Below are positions 21,059 through 33,597 of a stretch of 64,000 nt of DNA, piece after piece; position 1 is the stretch's first letter; every line of letters begins with the position of its first letter. Source of the stretch: Wurfbainia villosa. Its lineage: Eukaryota; Streptophyta; Magnoliopsida; Zingiberales; Zingiberaceae. The position numbers were made by a program, and so were the translations under genes. The stretch is taken from assembly GCA_025175895.1 (NCBI GenBank), contig CM045998.1, positions 12,385,153 through 12,449,152 on the forward strand, written 5' to 3'. Below the pieces are notes generated by a model. It saw only the letters and a program-made list of their open reading frames with translations, ran no database searches and had not been told where the DNA came from.

Positions 21059-22632
21059 CTAAGGAGGAGGAGGAGGTGGAGTTGAAGCTGAAGAGGACTC
21101 ATGCATCAATGATTGTAATGCTCCAGGTGCAAGTCGATTCGGAATTGCTTCGAACATATCTTGTCTTAATCTCATTGATGTCAACTCATCTTTGGCGCTA
21201 GCTAATCGAACTTGAGTGTTTGCTAGCTCCTCTTTCGCCCCCGCCAATTCTTGCTGAGTGGACTGAAGTTGTTCACGCAGTGCTGCGTTAGTTGTTCTGG
21301 AGGAGGAGCTGACATATGAATAAGTGGATTTAACTGGTTTTGGCCCACTTCCAAGTCCTCTGATATATCCAGAGCGAACACCGAGTACTTGATCACACAA
21401 CTGATCTACAATCTGAACTGCATCGATATCATCTTCGATTTCTTGTGACTGGATGTGTTCATCTCGCAGTCTCACCATTTCACCCTAAGAATAACAAATA
21501 CATTATCAATATGTTTACAAAGAATTACTAATATTTAAAAATAACTTTACTAAATTTTATTGATTATATCTTACGTATACAGCCTCGGCTCTCTCCCCAC
21601 TCCATCCCTTTGATGAAGTACAGTGGTTTGTATTAAAGACAGTAATCCGATCTTTTCTTTGAGATTGATCGGCTTGAAAAATATTATAATGCGTTAATAT
21701 TAAAAATATCAACTAATATATTATACCTATAAAATTTGTACTTACACCGTCGTAACTGTACTGAATGAAGGATTTTGAGCCACCTCGATGGGTAAATGGT
21801 AGTTGTGCTCGATTTTGGGCATTTATTGCCGATCGTGTCTACAATATCAAAATTTGTTAAGATAAAACTTAAAATATGAGTTGCACATATTTTAGTTTAC
21901 ATATAACACAGATAATTGGTATAGATTGAGTTACCTGAAATTTCTCTGATTCAAACAGATCGCACATGTAGTTCCAATCTTCGTGCGTCTCACAAAACTC
22001 GCTCGGCATATGAAGCCGCCACTTGGTGGGAGGAAGATGCAATAGATTCTTATATGAGTGTGCATCTTATTTCGATTATCTCTGTACCTTGCACTCATTA
22101 ATCTGTCGGTCTCCTTCCTTACCGACGTTGCCTTCTCGGCAAAACTTATATCGAAAGCAACCTGAAAAAAATATCAATATTGAATTTTAATAATGAATGA
22201 TGGTTGATTCTTTAATTATAAAAATACTCGTACTTACTGATAATCAGTCATATATCATCTGTTTATTATCTGCAGGGATATGCTTCCAGCTCTTAGCTTG
22301 TAGGGGAGCGAACTTCTTAATTGACAGACCTAACTCTGTCATAAAAGTAGCTGCATTGGTCCCGATAGGGTGACCATCGCTCTTACAAAATGTAATGGAT
22401 AATCTACCCCGTTCCTCGATTTGCCGTTGGAGCCGATCGGAGTGTGCACCCCGTGTCTCTCTACGTGTCGGATGAACTATAAATCAAAGGATGCTAACAA
22501 TTAACAAGTTAAATAAATAGCAAACAAAATAAACGTAATTAAAACCATATAACTAACCAGTAGGAGCAGGAGCACTGTCATTGTCAGGCGTAGGCACAAC
22601 TGGGGAGTGCTCAATTCTCTTAGGCGACATGG
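21059..22632 (-). pseudogene. CACTA TNP1-like protein (Transposase_24 family), multi-exon
   Basis: Minus-strand exons can be followed: MSPKRIEHSPVV at 22632; a block near 22480-22270 with ERGRLSITFCKSDG, FMTELGLSIKKFAP and WKHIPADNKQMIY; LMSARYRDNRNK and EFCETHEDWNYMCDLF near 22110-21970; INAQNRAQLPFTHRGGSKSF near 21820; and a last exon (21478-21059) with LCDQVLGVRSGYIRGLG. A coiled coil of QQELAGAKEELANTQ type follows, then a poly-proline end. This is the layout of the En/Spm second ORF, which binds subterminal repeats and assists TNP2. The 5' exons need a frameshift near 22060 and contain a stop near 22245, so the gene is likely dead. The final exon is intact. It lies directly downstream of TNP2. 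Confidence 0.75.
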
Positions 22633-22732
22633 CTGCGACAAAAGTATTATATACAGATCGACGTATAAAAAAAGATTATATTAAATACATGAAATATAAA
22701 TGAAGAATAATATAAATACCGTGTAAATACAT

Positions 22733-23170
22733 TTAATCACTATCATCATCTGAAAATGATAAATAATCATCTGTCTCAGTGTCAATTTCACTATCTTCAC
22801 CATCGACAATACGATTACTTTGAGCGCCCATATCTAGATCCACTTGTGCATTTGCCATATTAATTTGGTGATGTTCAACATCTAATCGACAAAGTTGAGT
22901 TATTTCTAAGTCTTCACCGACTATTAAAGATGAATCATTGGATGAAATCTCTTGGTTTGGCTCCATGATCAAGATATTATCACCCTCAAAATCTTCAGAT
23001 ACTTCATCAACTTCAGTTACTTTGTATATATCGTGGTGGTGAACCCTTTGCACGACCTTCCAATGACCTCCACGTTTGATATCATTCAAAAAATACACTT
23101 GATTTGCTTGGTTTGCCAAAATGAATGAGTCATCATTATACCATATTTTAGAAGTGTCAATACACGTGAG
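22733..23170 (-). pseudogene. CACTA TNP2 transposase, C-terminal part (split by Copia array)
   Basis: The minus-strand frame reads CIDTSKIWYNDDSFILANQA then VYFLNDIKRGGHWKVVQRV. This is the DUF4216 domain near the C-terminus of plant TNP2 transposases. An acidic tail ends SFSDDDSD at 22733. The frame is open up to 23170, where the Copia LTR begins. The upstream half of the same protein resumes at 51964. TNP2 is the DDE transposase of CACTA elements. Confidence 0.85.
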
Positions 23171-24117
23171 TGTTAGAATGTATACTGAAAGCCTAGCTCT
23201 TTTTGTATGAACATTTTATTTTGAAATAAGAATCACATGATCATTGTTTGCACTTTATATATTTATTATATGTGTGTGCATATTGTCTAATATTTTACAT
23301 TGTAGATAACATGGTGCTTGGTGTGGCACAGAAGATCATGTTATCAGTCCCTTGTAAAATATAAGTAGAGGCTCACAACCAAGATGGTTTTGGACAAACC
23401 ATTGGCATGGTTGTAGTGTAGCTTGGTATTATTTTATCTTGAACATAGAGTTACACTAGTACACTTAGGTGTATTGAGCAGGACCGACATAGAGGCGATT
23501 CAATTTAGTGCTGACTACATAATTGAATCGGACCTCGGATATTATGTTGTACATGCTCTTAATCCCGATATAATAACGGGCACATGTACTTAGTATTTAT
23601 TTCTTTGATTTACCAGTGGGTGAGATTTAGATGGATTAAATCAATATGCCCGGTAAGTTGGGAAATAATATTATTTATATGGTGTACCGTTGATTATAGG
23701 AGGAAACCGTGTCCTATATATTAGGTTGATGATGTCCCCTTGAGGAGCTCATAAGGTTCATCATGTAAACCCAGCTGGTTGACTTAGTCAACATGATGAT
23801 AAGGTTGAGTGGTACTACTCGAGGAGTTAGATGTTAATTAATTGATGGTCAGTAAATCAATGAATTGACGGACATTCGATATCTTAAACACGGTGAGATA
23901 AATGTACAAATAATATATGGAGCCCATATTAATTTATGGGGGTTGGTGAGGTAGTTCAATGATGATCCTCTAGTGGAATGGAACATCATTGATGGATCAA
24001 GTATGTGTGGTTCCGATCCATCGGGTGGCCAAGACCCAACTCCTCCTTATGGTCCCTATCGTAGCCTAATACAATCCTTGTGAAGTCTAGATCCAAGAAT
24101 GTAAAACAAAACCTAGA

Positions 24118-24425
24118 ACCAACGGTTGGGATTAAATCCCTAGATCCGATGGTTGGATGAAACCCTAGAACCAACGGTTGGGATTAAATCCCTAGATCCG
24201 ATGGTTAGGATGAAATCCTAGAATCGACGGTTGGGATTAAATCCCTAGATCCGACGGTTGGGATTAAACCCTAGATCCGACGGTTGGGATGAAACCTTAG
24301 ATCCGACGATTGCGATGAAATCCTAGATCCTACGGTTGGGATGAAATCCTAGATCCGACGGTTGGGATAAAACCCTAGATCCGACGGTGGAGATTAAATC
24401 CCTAGATCCGACGGTGGAGATTAAA
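24118..24425. repeat. 26 bp minisatellite in LTR1, 12 units
   Basis: Units of about 26 bp, e.g. TCCGACGGTTGGGATGAAAC, with spacer CTAGA. The same block occurs in every LTR, with 12 units in LTR2 and 10 in LTR3. It lies just upstream of the LTR promoter. Confidence 0.9.
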
Positions 24426-24571
24426 GGAGGCCTAAGCCTAATTCTATAGTTAGGGTTTGGCTCATCCATGTGTTGGGCGGCAACAAATCCTAGAGGAGAT
24501 AGGGTTATTTGGGCGGCAAGAAAATAGGGATTAGTTCCTATATTTTAGGCTAACCAACTTTCTCCTAAATT

Positions 24572-24580
24572 CTATAAATA
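24572..24580 (+). promoter_or_regulatory. LTR1 TATA box
   Basis: CTATAAATA followed by AGGGCTTAGG. Equivalents occur in LTR2 (about 31312), LTR3 (about 37991), LTR4 (about 44711) and LTR5 (about 51244). This is the likely start region of the retrotransposon RNA. Confidence 0.6.
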
Positions 24581-25264
24581 AGGGCTTAGGCATTGGACGG
24601 AAATATGATTTTTTGGATTGGAGAATTAGGGTTTGGCTCATCCAAGTGTTGGGCGGCAACAAACCCTAGAGGAGCTAGGGTTTTGGGCGGCTAGGAAAGT
24701 GGGCGGCAAGGTGATTGTTCTCCCTAAGTTTTTTGGGCGGCGCCCCTCTTCTTCTCCTCCTCCCTTTGAGGTTCTCTTCTTCCTCCTCTCTTGCTCCGTG
24801 GTGGCGGCGGCTCTCAACAATTGGTGGTGGCAGTGCTTCTCCAACATCTAGGTGGCCGGCGACAATAATACAACTAGTTGGCGGCGCTCGTCAATCGTTC
24901 CTTGGCCGGCGGTTGCATCAAACTCTCTTGTTTGGTGGTCGGTTCTAGAAAGGAAAGGTTTCGTTGGTCCTTCTCTTTGTTCGCAGCGGACAAGGAAGAG
25001 AAGAACGTGATCTAGAAGGCTTCTACTCGTGGAGGATCTTCGTCCACACGTCGTCCACGAGAAGGATAGGACATACGGTAGAAGATCGTAAGGTATAAAG
25101 TTTTATAACTTTAATTTCAGATCTGAGCATGTTCTTATATATGATGATTATGCATGTGTGTGTATGAATATATATTGTATAATCATGGACCCCGAAGACA
25201 AACACAAAAACCGGCGATCCGTCCGTCGTCTCTTCCGTGGCTAACCAACTAGAAGAGTTGTGTT

Positions 25265-25289
25265 GCTTGAACAACTAGTTTGTTCAAGC
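25265..25289. other. Perfect stem-loop in U5 of LTR1
   Basis: GCTTGAACAA and TTGTTCAAGC pair as a perfect 10 bp stem with loop CTAGT, about 150 nt before the primer site. It is conserved in LTR3 and LTR4; in LTR2 and LTR5 the 3' side is altered. Confidence 0.6.
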
Positions 25290-26485
25290 GACCACTCAAG
25301 TTGTTAGCACGACGACGAAATGGTGTCGTTAAGGAAGCTCATCCCATCCGGATTAATCCTTTCATTAGTGAAAATTTTAATCGAGGGATATGAAGCCAAT
25401 GAGCCTCGAAGCATCCACCTAACAAGCGAGTATCAGAGCCACGATTTCCGATTTTGTGTGTTTTGGATTCGGTTAATTTTTTATGCACTTTTTCATATAT
25501 TATATGTGCCGGATAATAGTAGGATATGCATACTTTAACTCTTTGGTTGCAGGCATAAGATCCGACTATTATGGCCATGTGTGTGTATGTGAATGGATGT
25601 GTGTAAAAATTTATTATTTGAATCCTCGGGGTTGACGAGGCTAGATTAGTATTTAATTTTTGTAATTAAATATGACATTGTTTAGCCGATCATTTTAGTT
25701 TACTTTCGATCTAGATTATTTGTACACTCCTTCGTGGAGTATAGGATCGATGGATGTAAATAAAATGATTTATCTCGGCTCGGAACTCTTTGGTGACTTG
25801 CGCACGGGAAAAGATGGAGCGGATGAGGTGGCCACACGACGGGATGCATATTGGAGGACAATGCCATAATAGTTGGAAAAATTCTATTTTTTCCATATTT
25901 ATTTCTTATTTGTTTTATATGCATGTTGTGTGTGATTTAAAATTCCTCATTTGCAATTTACTAAGTGGGAGAGGGATATTTTAATTAATTCCCGCGGCCT
26001 CCATTAAAATTTGACGTGTGATGCGAACAAACTTGTGTGTTGGCTCTGAGTGCCTTCCTCCCTGCGGACGGGTTTGTTTGCGGATCACTAGGTCAAATAA
26101 TGGTTATAGAAAATTATCTAGGAGCATGTGTACTTCCACAGCGGTAAGGCACATAATCCGAAATAATTCCCTTAGTATCGTGTAATGGTGCACACTTAGA
26201 TGCAAATAAAAGTATCCTCCCCATCGGAGTCACTGCTTTTATTTGTAGGGCCAAAGAGGAACCAACTATTAATTTTATTTGTCAAAAAGTAAGGTTGACA
26301 AGATAATAAAATTAATGGATAAAACCTCCTCTTACAAATGTAGAATTCGTATACGTCCACACAGCGTGGCATGCGATATTCTCGGTGATTTGAGGTGTTG
26401 GTTGATTTCGGGATTTTATTGTTTTGAGGAATCAATAATATTTGAAATCTAATATTTTGATCATTGTGATTCTTAGGATTTTCAA

Positions 26486-26797
26486 ATGGCTTTCAATCCA
26501 CTTACTTTGGTACTAAAGGAAACAAACTTACTGTCCCCAAACAATAGTGATTGGAAAAGAAATATGGATAGTGTCTTAACTGTCGATGAGTGTCCTCCTA
26601 GGCCTGCAGATGATTCTGGGGAAAAGAAACTTTTCAGATACCAGAATCGAGCTCTTAGGCAGGTAGCCATGGTTGCTCAGAAGGTTTCTACTTCTAAGCC
26701 GAAAGGCAAGAAGAAGAAGAAACAAGGTAGAGCAAAGGTGGTGGGAGGATCTCAGGGAGTGAAGAGGCCGAAAGGCAAGTGCTTCACTTGTAGATAG
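26486..26797 (+). pseudogene. Copia unit A gag, internally deleted, stop in zinc knuckle
   Basis: 103 codons starting MAFNPLTLVLKETNLL, like the N-terminus of plant Copia gag (NPL...L...W). It jumps from VLTVDECPPRP to VAQKVSTSKPKGKKKKK, so most of the usual gag core (roughly 170 residues in relatives, by memory of the family) is absent. It then reaches CFTCR followed by TAG where the knuckle needs a residue; beyond the stop, TGHGKKDF has Phe in place of the last Cys. All four units carry these defects. About 1.05 kb of leader precedes it. Confidence 0.8.
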
Positions 26798-26884
26798 ACT
26801 GGACATGGGAAGAAAGACTTCCCCTTCCTAAAGAAGAACAAAGGTATATCTTCTGCCTTAGTCGTTGAAATATGTTTAGTGGTG

Positions 26885-29800
26885 TTATCTATCGGTATCT
26901 GGTGTGTAGATACGGGAGCCACTGATCATGTTTGCAATTCTTTGCGGGGTTCGAAACCACGACTAGAGGAGAGATTACCGTCTACATGGGCAATGCTACA
27001 AAGGTAGCGGGTATTGCAGTGGGAGACGTTTATTTATCGTTTGATAGAAATAAAGTTTTGGTTTTGAGAAATTGTCTTTATGTACCTACATTTAGAAAGA
27101 ATTTGATTTCGGTTTCTAAATTGTTTATGGATGGATATTCTGTTTCTTTTAATGTGAGTTGTTATAAAAGAAATAGAGATTATCTGCTCTTAGTACATTG
27201 GTTGGCAATTTGTATACTCTTGAACCAAAAGCTCCACGATGCATATAGAAGTGAATAACTCATCTTCTAAGTCTAATAAGAGAAAAGAACCTTCACAAAT
27301 GAACCAAAGCGTATCTTTGGCATCTAAGGCTTGGTCATATTAAACTAAGCGAATTCAGGTTGATAGTTGATGGACCTTTGGGTTCATTAGTGGTGGAGGA
27401 TCTCCCAACCTGCGAATCTTGCTTGGAAGGTAAAATGACCAAGAGGCCTTTCAAGGCCAAGGGGTATAGAGCCAAAGATGTGTTGGAAATGGTTCATTCT
27501 GATTTGTGCGGTCCTATGTCTATCCAGGCAAGAGGTGGCTTTGAATACTTCGTCTCTTTTATAGACGATTATTCAAGGTATGGATACATTTACTTGATGC
27601 CAAGTCTAAATGCTTTGACAAGTTCAAAGAATTCAAAGGTGATGTGGAGAAGCCGTCAAGGTAAAAGTATCAAGACATTCTGATCTTATCGTGGTGGCGA
27701 GTACCTCTTGGGAGAGTTTAGGAGTTACTTATCGAGGTGAGATTCAATCCCAATTATGCACTTTGGCACACCCGTGAGAATGGTGTAGCGGAGGCGAAAG
27801 AATAGGACTCTTATGGAGATGGTCGGATCGATGATGAGTTATTACGAGTTACTGTTTATTCGGGGTATGCCTTTGGATCTGACAATGTATACTCTGAACT
27901 TGGTTCCATCTAAATCAGTACCTTCTACCTGTAGAATTGTGGGTGGCAAAAGCCTAGTCTCGAGACATATTCGGATATGGGAGTCGACATGTCTTTGAAG
28001 GGAGATCTTTGGTAAGTTGGAATCTCGTGCAGTGCGCTTGTTTGTTGGCTACCCTAAGGGAACGAAGGGTGGTTTATTCTATAGTCCTAGAGATCGGAAG
28101 GTGATCGTGAGTCAGATGCCATATTTCTAGAGGAGGACTATGTGATGAACCACAAGCCCACGAGTAGGATTGTTCTTGAGGAGTTGTGGGAAGTCCCAAC
28201 TTCAGTACCACCGAAGAGGACACACCACAAGTCACGCACCGCGTGTCACGAGCATACGCAGGAGGCACCTGCGTCGTAGTGGGAGGGTTGTTAGACAACG
28301 GAGATTCATGTTTTTGGGAGAGTCTTGGACTTAGTCCACAGTGAACATGAACTGATCCTGGACATATGATGAGGCACTCCAAGATAGAGATCACGATCTT
28401 GGCAAAGTGCGATGAATTCAGAGATAGAATCTATGGATTCTAATCAGGTCTGGGAGCTAGTAGAACCACCCAATGGTGTAAAAACCATTGGATGCAAGTG
28501 AATCTACAAGAGAAAGAGAGGAGTAGACGGGAAGGTTGAAACCTTCAAAGCTAGGCTTGTTGCGAAAGGGTATACTCAGAAAGAGGGTATCGATTATGAG
28601 GAGACCTTTTCACCGGTAGCTATGCTTAAGTCTATCCGGATTCTCTTATCTATAGCTGCTCATATGGATTATGAGATATGGCGGATGGATGTCAGACGGC
28701 TTTCCTTATGAGTCTTGAGGAGAACATCTATATCACGCAGCGGAGGATTCATTGCTAAAGGCAAAGAGCATCTTGTATGTAAGCTTAATCGGTCCATTTA
28801 TGGATTGAAGCAAGCTTCTAGATCTTGGAACATCCGCTTTGATGAGGTAATCCAGTCATATGGATTTATTCAAAGTCCGGATGAACCTTGTGTATACAAG
28901 AGATGTAAGCGTAGTGATGTTTCTTGTACTATCGTAGATGACATTTTGTTAGTTGGCAACAATATCAAAGTGTTATCGACGTAAGGTATGGTTGTCAAAC
29001 AGTTTGATATGAAGGACTGGGAGAAGTGGACACATCCTTGGGATCAAAGTTATAAGGGATCGCAAGAAAAGGATGTTATGCTTATCTCAAGCTTCATATA
29101 TTGACACTATCCTTGCTCGTTTTAGCATGCAAAACTCCAAGAAAGGTTTTCTACCTTTTAGGCATGGAGTTCCTTTATCTAAAGAGATGTGTCCCAAAAC
29201 ATCAAAGGAGATAGAGGACATGAAGGCGGTTCCTTATGCTTCGGCAGTAGGAAGCCTTATGTATGCTATGCTATGTAGGAGATCGGATATCTGCTTTCTG
29301 TGGGCATGGTTAGCGGATATCGAGTAATCTGAGCGAGGACATTGGACTCTGATAAAGCATATATTGAAGTACACGAGAAGGACTAGGGATTATATCTTTG
29401 GTTTGGCGGATCAATTAGTCCTGTGGGTTTACAGTTCGATTTCCAATCGGATAGGGACAAGAGTAAGTCTACCTCGGGGTTTGTGTTTACTTTTGGAGGT
29501 GGAGCCATAGTATGGAGGAGTGTCAGCGAAATGCGTGGTGGACTCTACCATGGAAGGCGAGTATGTGGCGACCTCCGAGGCGACCAAGGAAGTTGTATGG
29601 CTCGGGAACTTCTTGATGGACTTGGATGTGATTCTGGTTTGCCCGAACTATCACAATTTATTGTGATACTTGATAGTGCGATTCTGCAAACTCGAAGGAA
29701 CCACGAGCCCATAAGGCGAGTAAACACATGAAGCGCAAGTACCACCTTATACGAGAGATCGTAAGCGAGAAGTTGTTGTCGCCAAGATTGCATCGGAGGA

Positions 29801-29890
29801 TAACTGGCGGATCCATTCACTAAGGCCCTTCGGTAGCGTTTGATAGGCATGTGGAGGACATGGGGATCGGATGTATGGCGAGTGATGACG
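26885..29890 (+). pseudogene. Copia unit A pol, heavily frameshifted
   Basis: Pieces of a Copia polyprotein in order: protease VDTGATDHVC (26908), integrase zinc-binding and core (27360-27683, DLPTCESCLEGK, VHSDLCGP), reverse transcriptase (28715-28984, SIYGLKQASRSWN, with the YVDD region disturbed) and RNase H end (29420-29860). Compared with units C and D there are dozens of 1-5 base deletions and few substitutions. The RT start also shows TGA in place of the Trp of GCKW (28499-28501), as in unit D. Confidence 0.85.
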
Positions 29891-29917
29891 CATAGTCTTT
29901 TAGTATAAGTGGGAGAT

Positions 29918-32152
29918 TGTTAGAATGTATCTTTGAAAGCCTAGCTCTTTTTGTATGAACATTTTATTTTGAAATAAGAATCACATGATCATTGTTTGCA
30001 CTTTATATATTTATTATATGTGTGTGCATATTGTCTAATATTTTACATTGTAGATAACATGGTGCTTGGTGTGTACGAAGATCATGTTATCGATCCCTTG
30101 TAAAATATAAGTAGAGGCTCACAACCAAGATGGTTTTGGACAAACCATTGGCATGGTTGTAGTGTAGCTTGGTATTGTTTTGTCTTGAACATAGAGTTAC
30201 ACTAGTACACTTAGGTGTATTGAGCAGGACCGACATAGAGGTGATTCAATTTATTGCTGACTACATAATTGAATCGGACCTCGCATATTATGTTGTACAT
30301 GCTCTTAATACCCATATAATAACGGGCACATGTACTTAGAATTTATTTCTAAAATTTACCAGAGGGTGAGATTTAGATGGATTAAATCAATATGCCACGT
30401 AAGTTGTGAAATAATAATATTTACATGGTGTCCATTGATTATAGGAGAAACCGTGTCCTATATATTAGGTTGAGGATGTCCCCTTGAGGAGCTCATAAGG
30501 TTCATCATGTAAACCCAGCTGGTTGACTTAGTCAACATGATGATAAGGTTGAGTGGTACTACTCGAGGAGTTAGATGTTAATTAATTGATGGTCAGTAAC
30601 TCAATTAATTGACGGACATTCGATATCTTAAACACGGGGAGATTAATGTACAAATAATATATGGAGCCCATATTAATTTATGGGGGTTGGTGAGGTAGTT
30701 CAATGATGATCCTCTAGTGGAATGGAACATCATTGATGGATCAAGTTTGTGTGGTTCCGATCCATCGGGTGGCCAAGACCCAACTCCTCCTTATGGTCCC
30801 TATCGTAGCCTAATACAATCCTTGTGAAGTCTAGATCCAAGAATGTAAAACAAAACCTAGAACCAACGGTTGGGATTAAATACCTAGATCCGATGGTTGG
30901 ATGAAACCCTAGAACCAACGGTTGGGATTAAATCCCTAGATCCGATGGTTAGGATGAAATCCTAGAATCGACGGTTGGGATTAAATTCCTAGATCCGACG
31001 GTTGAGATTAAACCCTAGATCCGACGGTTGGGATGAAACCTTAGATCCGACGATTGCGATGAAATCCTAGATCCTACGGTTGGGATGAAATCCTAGATCC
31101 GACGGTTGGGATAAAACCCTAGATCCGACGGTGGAGATTAAATCCCTAGATCCGACGGTGGAGATTAAAGGAGGCCTAAGCCTAATTCTATAGTTAGGGT
31201 TTGGCTCATCCATGTGTTAGTGACAACAAATCCTAGAGGAGATAGGTTTATTTGGCGGCAAGAAAATAGGATTAGTTCCTATATTTTTAGGCTAACCAAC
31301 TTTCTCTAAATTATATAAATAAGGGCTTAGGCATTGGGCGGAAATATGATTTTTGGATTGGAGAATTAGGGTTTGGCTCATCCAAGTGTTGGGCGGCAAC
31401 AAACCCTAGAGGAGCTAGGGTTTTGGGCGGCTAGGAAAGTGGGCGGCAAGGTGATTGTTCTCCCTAGGTTTTTGGCCGACGCCTCTTCTTCTCCTCCTCC
31501 CTTTGCGGTTCTCTTCTTCCTCCTCTCTTGCTCCGTGGTGGCCGGCTCTCCAACAATTGGTGGCGGTGCTTCTCAACATCTAGGTGGCCGGCAATAATAC
31601 AACTAGTTGGCGGCGCTCGTCCAATCGTTCCTTGGCGGTTGCATCAAACTCTCTTGTTTGGTGGTCGGTTCTAGAAAGGAAAGGTTTCGTTGGTTCTTCT
31701 CTTTGTTCGCAGCGGACAAGGAAGAGAAGAACGTGATCTAGAAGGCTTCTACTCGTGGAGGATCTTCGTCCACACGTCGTCCACGAGAAGGATAGGACAT
31801 ACGGTAGAAGATCGTAAGGTATAAAGTTTTATAACTTTAATTTCAGATCTGAGCATGTTCTTATATATGATGATTATGCATGTGTGTGTATGAATATATA
31901 TTGTATAATCATGGACCCCGAAGACAAACACAAAAACCGGCGATCCGTCCGTCGTCTCTTCCGCGGCTAACCAACTAGAAGAGTTGTGTTGCTTGAACAA
32001 CTAGTTTGTTCGGCGACCACTCAAGTTATTAGCGGCACGACGAAATGGTGTCGTTAAGGAAGCTCATCCCATCCGGATTAATCCTTTCATTAGTGAAAAT
32101 TTTAATCCGGGGATATGGGAGCCAATGAGCCTCCGAAGCATCCACCCTAACA
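29918..32152 (+). repeat. Copia LTR2
   Basis: 2235 bp. It shares the 12-unit minisatellite (30862-31168) and CCGATT just after the primer site with LTR1, setting both apart from LTR3 and LTR4. Primer site TGGTATCAGAGC follows at 32155-32166. Confidence 0.9.
30862..31168. repeat. 26 bp minisatellite in LTR2, 12 units
   Basis: Same 12-unit order as in LTR1, with a few substitutions. Confidence 0.9.
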
Positions 32153-33211
32153 ACTGGTATCAGAGCCACGATTTCCGATTTTGTGTGTTTTGGATTCGGT
32201 TAATTTTTTATGCACTTTTTCATATATTATATGTGCCGGATAATAGTAGGATATGCATAGTTTAACTCTTTGGTTGCAGGCATAAGATCCGACTATTATG
32301 GCCATGTGTGTGTATGTGAATGGATGTGTGTAAAAATTTATTATTTGAATCCTCGGGGTTGACGAGGCTAGATTAGTATTTAATTTTTGTAATTAAATAC
32401 GGCATTGTTTAGCCGATCATTTTAGTTTACTTTCGATCTAGATTATTTGTACACTCCTTCGTGGAGTATAGGATCGATGGATGTAAATAAAATGATTTAT
32501 CTCGGCTCGGAACTCTTTGGTGACTTGCGCACGGGAAAAGATGGAGCGGATGAGGTGGCCACACGACGAGATGCATATTGGAGGACAATGCCATAATAGT
32601 TGGAAAAATTCTGTTTTTTCCATATTTATTTCTTATTTGTTTTATATGCATGTTGTGTGTGATTTAAAATTCCTCATTTGCAATTTACTAAGTGGGAGAG
32701 GGATATTTTAATTAATTCCATGGCCTCCATTACAATTTGACGTGTGATGCAACAAACTTGCGCGTTGGCTCTGAGTGCCTTCCTCCCCATCGGATGGGTT
32801 TGTGTGCGGGTCACTAGGTCAAATAATGGTTATAGGAAATTATCTAGGAGCATGTGTACTTCCACAGCGGTAAGGCACATAATCCGAAATAATTCCCTTA
32901 GTATCGTGTAATGGTGCACACTTAGATGCAAATAAAAGTAACCTCTCCATCGGAGTCACTGCTTTTATTTGTAGGGCCAAAGAGGAACCAACTATTAATT
33001 TTATTTGTCAAAAAGTAAGATTGACAAGATAATAATATTAATGGGTAAAACCTCCTCTTACAAATGTAGAATTCGTATACGTCCACACAGCGTGGCATGC
33101 GATATTCTCGGTGATTTGAGGTGTTGGTTGATTTCGGGATTTTATTGTTTTGAGGAATCAATAATATTTGAAATCTAATATTTTGATCATTGTGATTCTT
33201 AGGATTTTCAA

Positions 33212-33515
33212 ATGGCTTTCAATCCACTTACTTTGGTACTAAAGGAAACAAACTTACTGTCCCCAAACAATAGTGATTGGAAAAGAAATATGGATAGTGT
33301 CTTAGCGCCGATGAGTGTCCTCCTAGGCTGCAGATGATTAGGGAAAAGGAACTTTTCGGATACGAGAATCGAGCTCTTAAGCAGTAGCCATGGTTGCTCG
33401 GAAGGTTTCTACTTCTAAGTAAAGGCAAGAAGAAGAAGAAACAAGGTAGAGCAAAGGTGGTGGGAGGATCTCAGGGAGTGAAGAGGCCGAAAGGCAAGTG
33501 CTTCACTTGTAGATA
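33212..33515 (+). pseudogene. Copia unit B gag, frameshifted
   Basis: Same deleted gag as unit A, further broken by small deletions between 33300 and 33430 (for instance in the TVDECPPRPADDSGE segment). The zinc-knuckle TAG is at the same site. Confidence 0.75.
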
Positions 33516-33597
33516 GACTGGACATGGGAAGAAAGACTTCCCCTTCCTAAAGAAGAACAAAGGTATATCTTCTGCCTTAGTCGTTGAAATATGTTTA

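Larger units (their letters stand above)
23171..25424 (+). repeat. Copia LTR1
   Basis: 2254 bp, the 5' boundary of the array. Contains a 12-unit minisatellite (24118-24425), a TATA box (CTATAAATAAGGG at about 24572), a hairpin CATCATG...CATGATG around 23777-23812, and a perfect 10 bp stem with a 5-base loop at 25265-25289. It has only a few substitutions and a 2 bp length difference from LTR4 over long stretches. Small deletions near its 3' end also spoil the adjoining primer site (AAGCGAGTATCAGAG instead of AACTGGTATCAGAG). Confidence 0.9.

Noticed and set aside
24118..24425. Regular 26 bp repeats that could suggest a CRISPR-like array
   Set aside because: Units are directly adjoining with no unique spacers, and they lie inside a plant retrotransposon LTR; it is a minisatellite.
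24633..24851. Frame MAHPSVGRQQTLEELGFWAARK recurring in four LTRs as a possible small conserved gene
   Set aside because: It recurs because the LTR recurs. Its 3' half differs in frame and length between copies, so there is no sign of protein-level constraint.
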